64,000 nucleotides of DNA, from positions 157,279,269-157,343,268 of the forward strand of contig CAXKWD010000007.1 of the NCBI GenBank assembly GCA_964059195.1, written 5' to 3'. Each line of letters starts with the position of its first letter. Position 1 is the first letter of the stretch. The translations under genes and the position numbers were made by a program. Shown here in pieces: positions 1 through 11,066 of this stretch. A model generated the notes under the pieces. That model had not been told where the DNA came from. It did not search any database and worked only from the letters and a program-made list of their open reading frames with translations. Source of the DNA: Ectobius pallidus. Its lineage: Eukaryota; Arthropoda; Insecta; Blattodea; Ectobiidae.

Positions 1-295
1 GATGTTCTTCTTTCCCAGTTTCTATGGCAACATAACAAGGCCACCTCCAATTAATTTCATAATTGAAAAGTATTAGACAAATCTGGTGCCTCAATGGTGA
101 TAAAAAAAAACACATTTTCTGACAGTTTATTGCTCATAACAACATAAAAAAAATGAAAAATGAAAATCAAGCTTTGAGGTGCATTCAGAACATTTTTATA
201 TTTTGCTGGGCATCACACAGACACTAGCTCTTAATTTTATTACATAAACATAGCCTACTGACGGCTAACATATTTCACAACTCTACGTAGGGTGG

Positions 296-296
<1 letters not shown>
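1..296. other. AT-rich stretch, nothing recognised
   Basis: No reading frame, repeat or motif here could be tied to a known family on either strand. Confidence 0.4.

Positions 297-350
<54 letters not shown>
297..350. repeat. (TTA)n microsatellite
   Basis: About 18 uninterrupted copies of the trinucleotide TTA/ATT. Confidence 0.97.
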
Positions 351-351
<1 letters not shown>

Positions 352-998
352 TGTCTTTGAAATGCCAATGCTGTCATTCTCAAAAATCCTGCCATGCAGT
401 CAGTTACTCTGTATAAAGTGATATAATAATATTGCCTATGCTTAGAGTACGGACAGTCATGTAAGATTATCACATCAGATTTTTTAGTAGTCTGTCGCTA
501 TTTTAAAATATAGTAAACTTTGATATAAATAACACACCACATTGGCACGCTTAATTTCAAGATGTCATTATAATACATTTACATCACAATCTTTTGAATT
601 TTGTCCGAATATAAGTTATTTGAAATTCCCGCACACTATGGCGGGTACCGTCGTAGTCAAATTAAAATTTATTGTTCTTGCATTTTTTCATCAAGTTTTG
701 CCTCGTAGTGTTTAGAGAATATAATATATCGTATTTTATGAGTTTTTACATAGTTTAGTTTACATTCATGTTGTTTATTGTAATGCATATTATTAATTAT
801 ATGAAGTAGTGTATTGAGTACGTAGTACAACGTGACTTCCTTCTTCCTGTACAAATCTTGCAAGATGGCGGCCTTGTAGTAGTGAATTTACTGTGGAATG
901 GGATGTATTTTTGTTTCATAGAAAGAAAGGAAGTTGAGTAAGTACTCTGCGCCTTTTGAATGAAGGAAGCAAATTACTAAATAAGTTCCACAAAAAGA
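351..998. other. Unannotated AT-rich stretch
   Basis: Nothing recognisable. A 64-codon minus-strand frame at 669-863 has no domain features and looks like chance. The stretch ends at a 37-nt segment that recurs at 6105. Confidence 0.35.
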
Positions 999-1035
999 GC
1001 AATATCAGTGGAAAGCAATTAAAAGAAGAATCACG
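999..1035 (+). repeat. 37-nt direct repeat, copy 1
   Basis: Matches 6105-6141 at 36 of 37 positions in the same orientation. The flanks differ. The second copy lies at the upstream edge of the LINE-A endonuclease frame, so this may be a stray fragment of the same element or a shared insertion target. Confidence 0.7.
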
Positions 1036-1377
1036 TTTCCAAACCTAACCACGTGGAGTCACAATGTTGAATTGACAGTAAGTCACTTTTTTAGTATATG
1101 GAATTAATCATTAATGACATCTATCTCATAAACTGGCATTTCATCATTACAACCGCCCCATATGATTATAGTAATAAATATTTGGGCATAAAGTACGTGC
1201 CACCCTGCTAAACTCCACCCACTGTGCCGGCAATGCAACTCACTGTTAACCTTGTAGCAAATCATTTAATTAGTTATTATTATTGGGAATTAACGTTCCA
1301 ATTTCACAATACAAAAACTACCCTTGTATTATGCTCACACTTTATCTTGAGCCAAAAAAAATGCGGGGGTGAGGGGA
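1036..1377. other. Unannotated spacer
   Basis: Short chance frames only. A GA/G-rich tract directly precedes the inverted-repeat arm that begins at 1378. Confidence 0.4.
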
Positions 1378-2169
1378 GGGTCATTCCACCTCAATTCATC
1401 CAGAAAAAAAGTGAAATGTAACCCTCCGGTCTCAGATTTTGATGAAAATTTGTAGCGTGGTTCCCATATGCATGAGAAACAAAGATCTGAATTTTTAGCT
1501 TCCTGTCTGTTATAGATTCGGAGATACACTTCTTTGAAAACATTGTGTTTTAGGAAGAATAGAGTCAGGACAGGAGTAGGTTTTGTGTGCAGACTGTTAT
1601 ATTTTTGCTTGTACCATGCCTGTGAATGTTAGCAAAACCATAACACATGATCATTCCAATGCAAAAATGACTGCTGAGTTCAAATCTGGTGTCAGAATTT
1701 GTCTAACACTTACAGAAATGTTGTTATGGGCATGTAAACTTAAAAATTGAAACTATAAAAAGGCAATCGCGCCTCCTCATACAAATCATGATATCTCAAA
1801 AAGTAAACTAGATACAGCTGAATGCTTTGCACCATTGGAACGAGCAGGAAATTTCCATCTGGATCAAATAAAAAAACTTGTGGGACTTTGTTAGGTGAAT
1901 TTTTTTTCTGCACATATGTAAAAATTGAATATTTGAGTATGGATTACATACAGAGTTTCCAGATAATTATGGAGCTACAGTCTTACAAGCCAAAGTAATT
2001 CAGTGTTATAATCAGTTCTTACCATTAAGTGCACTGAAATCCATTACCACAATTATAACATTTTTACACGGTAAGTTAAACATAATATTTTTGCAGCAGA
2101 CCTGTTACATTACATTAATTTATTAACAGCTCGATACCCAAATTATTAAGTGTACTGCCAATCCAAATA
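1378..2169 (+). repeat. Left arm of long inverted repeat
   Basis: Pairs with 4913-5711 in reverse complement. Short indels and scattered substitutions separate the arms, for example an A-rich insertion near 1402-1414 that the right arm lacks. Confidence 0.93.
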
Positions 2170-2170
2170 T

Positions 2171-3058
2171 AAAAATCCCTTTAGGCAGGCCTACAGGCGG
2201 AGGTAGATTTCGAAGTACTTTTGGTTTAATTTATTGTCGCTGCATAGCACTCTTGTTCTTTAGCCTTGGCATGGTAAACCTGCAGTAATAAGAACTGAAT
2301 TCGGTAAAGAGGAAAAGCCTACAATCATTTGTTTTGACAACAAGAATAGGATATAATATTCTGGGAGGCCGTGCGCAAGATCAGCAATGAATAAAATTAG
2401 CAAAGCCGCTAAACAAGACAAAATTATGATATTATAATAATTCTTTTAAGTGTTATTATTTTCAAACATTAAAATCTCGCGTAATATGAGAGCTATCAAG
2501 AAACTATTTATTGATTTGTAGAGTACTCATCAAGAGCTTTTCAACGATACCCCACAAGACGTGGGTTCAAAAGTTTCGAATTTTCATCCCCCACCCCCAC
2601 CTCCACCCCCACCCTCACTCGAACCCCCGAATCGTTGGTGTCACTGTAAACTCCATAGGGAGTACTCTAATTTATTCAAACAAAGTTTCCCTCTATACTT
2701 CATAGGGGCCGAGATATACATTTTTAAAAATTTCAACCCCCTCCCCCGACCACCCCCTTGGGCCAATTTGGCCCATTAACGAACTTGTCCGAACTATTGG
2801 GCCTAGAAATAACATAATAAAATTTGGTTCAAATATCTTCAAAATTACGGCCGCTATCGTGTAAAGATATATATATATATATATATAAATATATATATAT
2901 ATAAATATATATATATATAAATATCACAAATTTTTTTTGAACGGGCGGTGGTTTCGTACTTAGGGGAGCATGAAACGTAAAGATATGAAAGAATTTTTCG
3001 AAAATCATAAAGTGGTATCCATTGCAATAGGTAGATTTTTCTTCGAAAATCTACCTAA
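2171..3058 (+). mobile_element. Unclassified ~0.85 kb element, copy A
   Basis: Collinear with 20660-21490 (copy B) and 43534-44406 (copy C), both in opposite orientation to this copy. All copies share one end (AAATCCCTTTAGGCAGG), a C-rich tract near 2590-2620, an AT microsatellite of different length in each copy (2866-2923 here), and an end with a hairpin, AGGTAGATTTTTC then GAAAATCTACCT. The hairpin sequence AGGTAGATTTCGAAG also faces inward near the other end (2210-2225), giving short terminal inverted repeats. No complete protein is encoded. Family unknown. Confidence 0.85.
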
Positions 3059-4041
3059 AAAAATAGACCACAGATGTCATTTATCAGATATGTGGTACTG
3101 TCTACCTGTTGCAGTATCTGGAATGGGTACATGTAGTAAGATGTGACTGAATGGAACCAAGCACTTATCTTCTTTCTCTGGCCAATGATATGATGTAGAT
3201 GGGCCATTAGGATGCATGAATATTACACTTGCATCTCCTTCATCTGTATCTACTTCATTAACTAAACCAATATACCATTTTTTGTCGTATACACAACAAA
3301 TAAAACTGTTTAGTTTTACAGTTTCATGTACTGTAAGTTCTGCATCTGAAAACTGGAAGACTAAAGACAAATGATCATCTGTGCTCAGACGTTTCGCTCC
3401 CAAAATGTTACAAGATAGAGGTATGAAATGATGAAAACTTTGTGTTCCTGCAACCCTACTTGCTGCTTTGGATTTTTCACTCTGCAGTTTGTGAACATTT
3501 TCCACTTCTGCTGCAGATATAAATTGAAATTTAATTTTTGAGAACTGCTGGCTACAGAAATCAAACATCTGCTTTGACTCCAGTATTTGTTTTTGTACGG
3601 CCGTTGCATTCTAGCCTTGGTGGCAGTTATCTTGACAGCATCTTCAATGCCATCACAAGATGACTTGCCGTAAATGTACTGCTGAAATTCAGGAAAAATG
3701 GAACAAATATATTGCAAAGACTTCTATGTAACAAATTCCTTCCCGGCCCTCAGTTGGAACATCAGTGTAGCACCCCCAGTTCATACTACTAAATGTGATG
3801 CTTAGGCCTACTGCTTCATGAAGACTAAGTAGCCTAACTATTATAGAGTAACAGATCGTTATAAATCAGTGCAACCATCTGTTAGCTCCAATTAAAATTG
3901 TCCTTACAAATGTAATAGGCATGTTATTATATCTATTAACTGTGAATATTTACTTATCACCACTCATAAATATCTTTTATAATCAATACTTGATGTATAG
4001 CACATCTATACATCTAAAATTACATCTGTGGTCTATTTTTA
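3059..4041. mobile_element. Short-TIR element carrying a degenerate minus-strand frame
   Basis: Perfect ~19-bp terminal inverted repeats, AAAAATAGACCACAGATGT at 3059-3077 and its reverse complement at 4022-4040. About 980 bp. It contains a broken minus-strand coding sequence (3077-3717). It abuts copy A on the left and the mariner-like element on the right, so it lies within a stack of insertions. Confidence 0.75.
3077..3717 (-). pseudogene. Frameshifted transposon-associated protein with a small barrel-like C-terminal domain
   Basis: Two overlapping minus-strand frames read as one protein after a frameshift near 3600: an upstream frame (start 3717) and a 163-codon frame ending at 3077. The C-terminal ~90 residues run through KKWYIGLVNEV, then VIFMHPNGPSTSYHWP, then CLVPFSHIL. 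This aromatic, strand-rich pattern recalls the Tudor/SH3-like modules of unnamed transposon-linked proteins in invertebrates. I recognise the type but cannot name a family. The stop codon lies inside the element's terminal repeat. No catalytic domain is visible, so this is probably a fragment of an autonomous relative. Confidence 0.5.
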
Positions 4042-4048
4042 TATAAGG

Positions 4049-4906
4049 TGTTGCAAAATTCCATACACAAACTGCTATGGATTGTAGAGGTGACCAAAAC
4101 AAAGTTGTTTTGTTATATAACCATAGGCCGGAAACCAATAGTTACACCAGTAGTCACCTTCAAATGGAAACATGCTGACACACAATGAAGGTATGGTGAC
4201 CATTTGAGCTGGTTGTGGTGAGGTTTATTTACAGATATTGTTCACATGTGCGGCCTCCTGCTTCAATACATGATCTGCAACGACACAATACTGCTTCTCT
4301 CATATGGTGGAATACTCCAGGGGTATGTTGTAATTGGTTGGCAGCTACAAGAATCCGTGCAACAAGATCCTCCTCTGACACAGCTGGTGTTTCATACACT
4401 AAACTCTTTAAATGTTAAGTGGGGTAAGGTCAGGAGAACGAGCAGGCCATGCAATGGGTACACCCCGGCCAATCTAATTTTCACCAAATGTGTCACGTAG
4501 ATGCCCTCGAACTTGAAACAGAAACAAATGTGTGAGGATTTTGTAAACGCTGACCAGGATATCGCTCAGCATAGAGACATTGTGTAGCTGTGGAATTGCC
4601 ATTGCATGCACCATAAACTAGGTGGATATTCGCGAGTTCAACAAAACTGTAATCTTCCATCGTCCTTACTCAATGCCTAAGAACAAGCAGAATGAATAAA
4701 AGCAAACAGCTACCTAAACTGTGTACAATCTGCAACATGTGATGTGTTTGTCATGCACAGGGATGTTTGTTTCTACTCAACGATGTCTGTCTTCGAAGGT
4801 GACTACTGACATACCTATTGGTTTCCGAGCTATGGTTATTTAACAAAAAAGTTTGTTTTGGTCTCCTCTACAATCCATAGCAGTTTGTGTATGGAATTTT
4901 GCAACA
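4049..4906 (-). mobile_element. Degenerate mariner-like element with ~110-bp TIRs
   Basis: Inverted repeats at 4049-4168 and 4795-4906 begin TGTTGCAAAATTCCATACAC and stay similar for over 100 bp. The interior encodes, on the minus strand, the C-terminal end of a Tc1/mariner-type transposase. About 860 bp, so heavily deleted. Confidence 0.8.
4190..4500 (-). pseudogene. mariner-like transposase, C-terminal fragment
   Basis: The minus-strand translation contains AWPARSPDLTPL, the hallmark around the last catalytic residues of Tc1/mariner-type DDE/D transposases. After a frameshift it resumes with a stretch like the usual C-terminus (SEEDLVARIL, then TPGVFHHMRES). The catalytic core upstream is missing, and stops and shifts interrupt the rest, so it cannot be functional. 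Confidence 0.75.
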
Positions 4907-4912
4907 TTCATG

Positions 4913-5711
4913 TATTTGGATTGGCAGCACACTTAATAATTTGGGTACTGAGCTGTTAACAAATTAATATAATGTCATGTATCAGGTCTGCTCCAAAAAT
5001 ATTATGTTTAACTTACCGTGTAAAAATGTTATAATTGTGGTAATGGATTTCTGTGCACTTATGGTAAGAACTGATTATAACACTGAATTACTTTGGCTTG
5101 TAAGACTGTAGCTCCATAATTATCTGGAAACTCTGTTCAACATATGTATGTAATCCATACTCAAATATTCAATTTTTACATATGTGCAGAAAAAAAATTC
5201 ACCTAACAAAGTCCCACAAGTTTTTTTATTTGATCCAGATGGAAATTTCCTGCTCGTTCCAATGGTGCAAAGCATTCAGCTGTATCTAGTTTACTTTTTG
5301 AGATATCATGGTTTTTATGAGGAGGCGCGATTGCCTTTTTATAGTTTCAATTTTTAAGTTTACATGCCCATAACAAAATTTCTGTAAGTGTTAGACAAAT
5401 TCTGACACCAGATTTGAACTCAGCAGTCATTTTTGCATTGGAATGATCATGTGTTATGGTTCTGCTAACATTCACAGGCATGGTACAAGCAAAAATGTAA
5501 CAGTCTGCACACAAAACCTACTCCTGTCCCAACTCTATTCTTCCTAAAACACGATGTTTTCAAAGAAGTGTATCTCCGAATCTATAACAGACAGGAAGCT
5601 AAAAATTCAGATCTTTGTTTCTCATGCATATGGGAACCACACTACAAATTTTCATCAAAATCTGAGACCGGAGGGTTACATGCCCTGGATGAATTGAGGT
5701 GGAATGACCCG
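4913..5711 (-). repeat. Right arm of long inverted repeat
   Basis: Reverse complement of 1378-2169. The minus-strand frame at 5599-5889 lies mostly in this arm and mirrors a frame in the left arm, so it is not treated as a gene. Confidence 0.93.
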
Positions 5712-5907
5712 GGAGCTTATATTGCATGCAGTATAAGAGATTGACTATTGCAGAAGGTGGTGAGTTGAAATTGACGTTGTTTCTGAAGGGTTGCCAATTA
5801 CCAGAAAATATAACGTGTGTAGTTTTATGCTGGTACACAATGGAACTACGGTAACTGTAATTTGTAGCCCCTTCAACTCTCGCTACCAAACTAAAGATTT
5901 TATATTA

Positions 5908-6073
5908 GATTTGTTCGCAAAGTAAAACCCGAACTGTCACGGACCACGACGCATGCGCATATTGTCGGTCTCGCTGCGCAACGTATGCGCACAATGTCAT
6001 ATATCAGCATATTAAAAATGTGCGCATGCGTCGCGGTACACAACAGTACATGATTTAGCTTTGCGAACAGACC
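5908..6073. mobile_element. 166-bp MITE with TA duplication
   Basis: Terminal inverted repeats around TTGTTCGCAAAG (left) and CTTTGCGAACAGACC (right), flanked by TA on both sides (5906-5907 and 6074-6075). The interior holds a second pair of GCATGCGC-rich inverted segments. TA flanks fit a Tc1/mariner-type MITE. Confidence 0.8.
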
Positions 6074-6104
6074 TATTGATTCAGATATTATAGTAGAATA
6101 TATC

Positions 6105-6141
6105 GCAATATCAGTGGAAAGCAATTTAAAGAAGAATCACG
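6105..6141 (+). repeat. 37-nt direct repeat, copy 2
   Basis: Same as 999-1035 except for one base. It is in frame with, and directly upstream of, the LINE-A endonuclease fragment. Confidence 0.7.
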
Positions 6142-6717
6142 AAGAATTGATAGTGAGAAGAAGATCAGACTGATATCTTTATTGGGTAGCTATAATCTAG
6201 ATTTCATAGTAAACTTTCCAACGAGAATTCAGAACGACTCCCAAACAACAATAGATAATATATTCATAGATATAGAAAAACATTTTAATTTTAAAGTATT
6301 TCCAATATTAAATGGATTATCAGATCATGATGCACAAATGTTAGTGCTGAACAATATTAAAGTAAATTCGAACAGTAAACATGCTCATAGTAATATGACT
6401 AGAGTAATGAATGACGATTCAATTTTAAATTTCAAACAAGATCTTGCGAATGAAAACTGGGAATCTATGTTATCCTATGACAAAGTAGATAGTAAATTAA
6501 GTGAATTCCTAAACATAGTGTCACGACATTTTGAGGCAAATTTTCCAAAAAAGAAAACTGCTAATTTACCTAATTCAAGGAATAACACATGGTTAACTGC
6601 TGGTATTAAAATATCATGTGCAAACAAAAGAGAGCTCTACCTAAAATATGGAACCAGTAACAACCAAACTCATAAGGAATACTATAAAAAGTATTGCAAC
6701 ATACTGAAGAAAGTAAT
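6107..6717 (+). pseudogene. LINE-A endonuclease, C-terminal part
   Basis: The frame is open from at least 6107; the nominal start at 6182 is a TTG codon and not a true initiation site. The protein shows TTIDNIFID followed by LSDHDAQ, the closing motifs of the apurinic-type (EEP fold) endonuclease of non-LTR retrotransposons, in which the SDH histidine is catalytic. A basic linker leading to the reverse transcriptase follows. The frame runs out in the TATATA tail of the LINE-B insertion at 6718. Confidence 0.85.
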
Positions 6718-9219
6718 ATATATATAGAATGAAAAGCGCACAAATGTGCATGGGTTATTCTTTGCTGTATTCTATCAGCGACTTTAGTCTCTTAGAGCAT
6801 TTACTAAAGTGGTAGCGGTCGCATTGCTTGTTGCACAATGTGCACACGCACTCCTCTGAGGGATCGTGGAAGCCTTTTCGAGCACACAGCTTATGATGAA
6901 ATCCGTGTACAGCCAGTCTATTCAGTGGACTCCTCATGTCGTTATTAGGTCCCGTCCAGTTCCTGTTAGACATGGCTTCTGTTATGTAAAAGTCTAGATT
7001 AATTTCATCCCTTTTTTTTCTTCTCATTTGAAGGAATTCTATTTCTTGTTTGGTGGAAGGCAATTGTAAGGTTAGTCTTAGTTGTTCTATCAGGAAGGGT
7101 TCCTGTGCTAGCTCATATGCCATTCTTGTTGGCGCCATTTTCGAGATGCCTAGCGTTCTTTTGAGAAACCTTGCTTTCACATTCTCGATAGAATTTAAAT
7201 CACTTAAAGTGAGGTGTTCCCAGGTTAGCTCTATCCCGTAAGTGATTACTGGAACGACCTTTGCTTGGAAGAGTATCATTGCTGTAGCTAATGAAAGTCT
7301 GGAAGGCTCGTTTATGTCATATATACTCCTGATGGCAGCCGCAGTCCTTTCCCTAGTATGTCTCCTGAATGACGTTGCTGTTGGTTGTAGCGTAATGCCT
7401 AAGTACTTATATGCATTCACCGTCTCCAGCTCCTCTCCTTTGTATCTTATTTTGTCACTCACTGCCACTCTTCCTCCCTTTCTGAACGTCATTAGAACTG
7501 TTTTGTTCATGTTTATTTTTAACTCGTTATCTTCTGTATACTTCTCTAGTCTGTCCATGGTTGCTTGTAAGTCTTCTTTGTTGTTAGATCCTATAGCTAG
7601 GTCATCCGCATAAAGGTACATTTTGGTGTTATCGTTCGGATTTATTTTCGCGATGTCAGATGTGGCGATGTTAAAAAGAAGGGGACTGATGGGGTCACCC
7701 TGCAGTACCCCGTTACTTTGGAGTATAGGTTTTGATGTTGTCTTGCCATCTTGAATTCTTATTGTATTGTAGGCCATCATGTTATTTATAGTCACTGTCA
7801 ATGGATTGTCATAGCCGATCATTTCTTCTAGTTTCTCGATTAATTTTGCTCTGTTCAGCGAGTCAAAAGCCTTCGCGAAATCTATGAAGATAACATAGAA
7901 TTTCCCTCTTGGCAGTCTTGTTGTGTCGTGTATGTTGTCTAACAAGTTTTTGACGGCTTGAAGCGTGCCTCTTCCTCTCATAAATCCGTATTGCTGCTCC
8001 GGTATATAGTCCCAGGTTTGTACGCCCAGCCTCTCGGTGATTATCCTGGAAAAGACTTTGTATATGTTATTTTCGAGGGCTATTCCTCTGTATGAATTTG
8101 GGTCCTCCAGATTACCTTTCCCTTTATATAAGGTTTTAATGGTTGACTCTCTCCAACTTTGTGGAATTATTCCTTTAGCGAAGCAAACATTGAATAGCGA
8201 TGTCCAGATCGGTAACAGTATTCCTGAGGTATCTTTCAAGTTTTCATTATACACTCCATCTGGGCCTGCCGCTCTCCGCTTTTTTGTTGTTTGTAGTGCC
8301 TGCTCGATTTCGCTTTGTAGTATTTGGGGCGAGGGTACCGTTCTTATTTCTCTGAGATCCAGAGCTTTTTCCAGATTTCCTTTATTTAGCGTCTCAGAGA
8401 AGTGTTCCTCCCAGGCAGACATTGTGAGTTCTGCGGTTGGAATGGTAGTTCTACGCTTTATGCCTATGAAGGGGTCCTTTAAGGCGTTTTCAGCTTGCGT
8501 TTTTGCTTGATTCTCCGTGTATGCGTCTTTCTTTTCTTTAATTTTTGATTTGTATTCTTTTCTTTTCCTTGCATATGCGTCAAGGATTGCGGGCTCAAGT
8601 GTATGTCTAGTCTTGTTTAGCAGGTCCAAAGCCTCTTTGCGAAGTCTTTAACAGTCCCGGTCAAACCAGGGTTTGGCTGTCCTTGTGGGCCTTCGTATCT
8701 GTGCTGCTTTGATGAAGTCCGTTATGATCTGTAGCGCTGGATCGACCAAGCCATCTTCTAGTAGTTTTGGTACTGCTCCCAGGGTTTCTTCCCCTAACTT
8801 GAGGGTGGCCTCATCCAAAATTCTAGTCGGATGTTGTTCTGTCTTCTTTTTGCAGTTTGAATTTGAACCCTTAAGATGTAATTTGGTGGCTACCGGGATA
8901 TGTTTCCTTAGGGTTGCAACTGGGTCCTTGTATAAAACTTGTTGTCCTAGCACTTTTAAGTTAGCACCCTTGACAAGGACTAAGTCTATGGTGCTTTTGC
9001 CGTTTGGAGCTACGTAGGTTTCCTCCTTTGGGTTATTTATGAGTTTATAGCCTTCTTCCTTCAGCAAGCCTAGAATCAAGTCAGTCTTTTGATTTGGCTT
9101 GTCGATTCTGCAGTTGAGATCGCCGCCTATTATTACATTTTCCTCATCTTCCACTGATTTAATGGCTTTCGTTACATGCCCCCTCCAAAAAGCCCCCTCC
9201 AAAAAGTGGACGACGCAAT
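6718..9219 (-). mobile_element. LINE-B: APE-type non-LTR retrotransposon, 5' truncated
   Basis: A 2.5 kb minus-strand insertion into LINE-A with a perfect 13-bp target duplication. Its 3' end carries a short hairpin (GCACATTTGTGC) and a TATATAT tail. Its 5' end is truncated inside the endonuclease and carries a 14-bp tandem duplication (TTTTTGGAGGGGGC, within 9181-9208). Two further copies of the family lie at 24811-26357 and 34833-34873. Confidence 0.92.
6755..9207 (-). pseudogene. LINE-B endonuclease/reverse transcriptase, one nonsense codon
   Basis: One reading frame runs from about 9207 to 6755, broken only by a TAA at 8648-8650 (probably from CAA). The N-terminal part has IIGGDLNCRID and STIDLVLV, the end of an APE-type endonuclease. 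Downstream of the stop are 624 codons with FIDFAKAFD (about residues 248-256), GVLQGDPISP (307 on) and the catalytic YADD (340-343), counting from 8629. The C-terminus ends in a Cys/His finger (C596, C599, C603, H607, C611). The frame is open across a length normal for RT plus C-terminal domain, so the insertion is fairly young. Upstream residues from the 9397 ATG belong to antisense LINE-A sequence and not to this protein. Confidence 0.9.
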
Positions 9220-9239
9220 TGAAGAAAGTAATCAAATAA

Positions 9240-11066
9240 GCAAAAAGTAGGCATTTTTCACAAGTAATTGATAAATCAAATAATAAAGTTAAGACTGTAT
9301 GGAATGTAATAAGAAACGAAACAGGGAGAACAAAGGGAAACAATGATTGTACATCATTAATATACGAAGACATAAAACTAGATAATTTATCAGACATTAC
9401 AAATGCTTTTAATAGTCACTTTATAAATATTGCAGAGAAATGTATTCCTATAAATAATATTAACATTAAGGCAGTAGACCTACTAACAAAATCTACAGTT
9501 TGGAACCATAGATTTCAATTGAACCTGACTTCTCACAAAGAAATTGAAAATATAATCAAGTCTCTCAAAAGTAAAAGCTCGTCTGGATGGGATGAGATAA
9601 GTGGTAGGTTATTAAAAAGTTGCTCATCGGAACTCAGTAAACCTCTTAGTCACATATGCAATTGTTCATTAGAAAATGGAATATTTCCAGAAAGACTGAA
9701 GCATGCTATTGTTAAGCCCCTCTTTAAAAAAGGTAACAAAAATCTACCATCAAATTATAGACCTATATCGCTCTTAACCTCATTTTCAAAAGTTTTTGAA
9801 AAAGTCATGTACAAACGCATAATACACTATCTTAATTTGAATGACATTCTTACTTCATCTCAGTTTGGATTTAGAAGTGGCATGTCCACTGAGAATTCTA
9901 CATTTCAACTTACTACAGAAATACTGGAAGCGTTAGATAAAAAGAAATATGCTCTGGGAATTTTCTGCGACTTAGCTAAAGCGTTTGACTGTATAAATCA
10001 TGAAATATTACTTCAAAAATTTGATCATTATGGGTTCGATAATTTAACACTTAAGTGGTTCAAATCATATCTTTCTGATAGAACTCAAAAGGTAATAATA
10101 AATGGAAATGAATCTAACTTAGGGGTTGTTAAGAATGGGGTACCTCAGGGATCAATACTAGGACCTTTGCTCTTTTTAATTTTCATTAATGACTTGCCCT
10201 ATAACTTAAGTGACGAATCAAAGGTATTGCTCTTCGCAGATGATACTAGTGTACTTGTAACAGGAATGTCACAAGAACATTTATCAAGAATAGCTACAAA
10301 GGCTTTTCACGAGTTAAACACATGGTTTCTAGCTAATAAAATGACACTTAATATTGATAAGACCCATTTTATACAATTTAGAACAAAAAACAGATGTATC
10401 TCAAATCTTGAAATTAATTATGGAACACAAATCATACAAGAAATTAGCAATGTAAAATTTGTAGGACTGCAAATTGACCAAAATCTTGACTGGAAGACAC
10501 ACACAGAAATGATAGGTCCAAAACTGAGTTCAGCGTGCTTTGCTTTAAGAATTTTGAATAATATATTAAAACAGGATGCATTACTTATGGTATATTTTGC
10601 ATATTTTCACTCGGTAATGAGGTACGGGATCATATTCTGGGGCAACTCTTCCCGTAGGGAGAAAATATTTAGATTACAAAAGCGGGCAATAAGAATAATA
10701 TGTGGAAAGAAAAAAAGGGAATCTTGTAAACCGCTATTTGAAAAATTAAAAGTCCTGACTCTTACAGGGGAGTTTATATACTCTGTTATGTGTTATGTAG
10801 TGAATAATATTGATAAATTTCAAACTAATTTTAGTGTACACGGACGTGCTACCAGAAACATGAATGATCTACACAGACCAAATAACTCGTTAAAACTCTT
10901 TCAGAAGGGTGCTTATTATTCTGCAGTACAGATATATAACAAGCTTCCAAACAACATTAAATTATTATGTATTCAAAGAAAGAGCAAACCTTTCAAAACA
11001 GCTGTCAAGGTATTTTTAAGAACTCACACCTTCTACAATTTGGAGGAATATTTCCAGCTTAGATAA
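9240..11066 (+). pseudogene. LINE-A reverse transcriptase
   Basis: Open from 9240, just after an in-frame TAA at 9237-9239, to the stop before 11067. RT motifs, counting from the Met at 9519: LFKKGNKNLPSNYRPISLL near 70, DLAKAFD at 151-157, GVPQGSILGP at 207-216 and the catalytic FADD at 239-242. The C-terminal region (YSAVQIYNKLPNNIK near the end) is the usual tail of CR1/L2-like and jockey-like elements. The frame is continuous with the endonuclease fragment if the LINE-B insertion is ignored, apart from that one stop. Non-functional because of the insertion and the lost 5' end. Confidence 0.9.

Larger units (their letters stand above)
1378..5711. mobile_element. Composite element with ~790-bp terminal inverted repeats
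   Basis: The left arm (1378-2169) is repeated in reverse complement as the right arm (4913-5711), with high identity over almost the full length. Both arms begin GGGTCATTCCACCTC at the outer edge and end CCAATCCAAATA at the inner edge. The 2.74 kb between them is filled by three other elements, each with its own ends (2171-3058, 3059-4041, 4049-4906). No transposase belonging to the arms is seen, so the family is unassigned: a foldback-type element or a large DNA transposon whose interior has been lost. No clear target duplication was found. Confidence 0.85.

Noticed and set aside
2561..2779. Pro-rich frames over the C-rich tract (also 20906-21118 and 43833-44033)
   Set aside because: They belong to the three-copy element, occur in all copies in several frames and lack any domain.
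5599..5889. 96-codon minus frame
   Set aside because: It crosses the outer edge of the inverted-repeat arm and mirrors a frame in the other arm; no domain.
9198..9397. ATG-initiated N-terminus of the minus frame 8648-9397 as part of the LINE-B protein
   Set aside because: That part is antisense LINE-A sequence. LINE-B begins at 9219, and the endonuclease similarity starts only near 9196.
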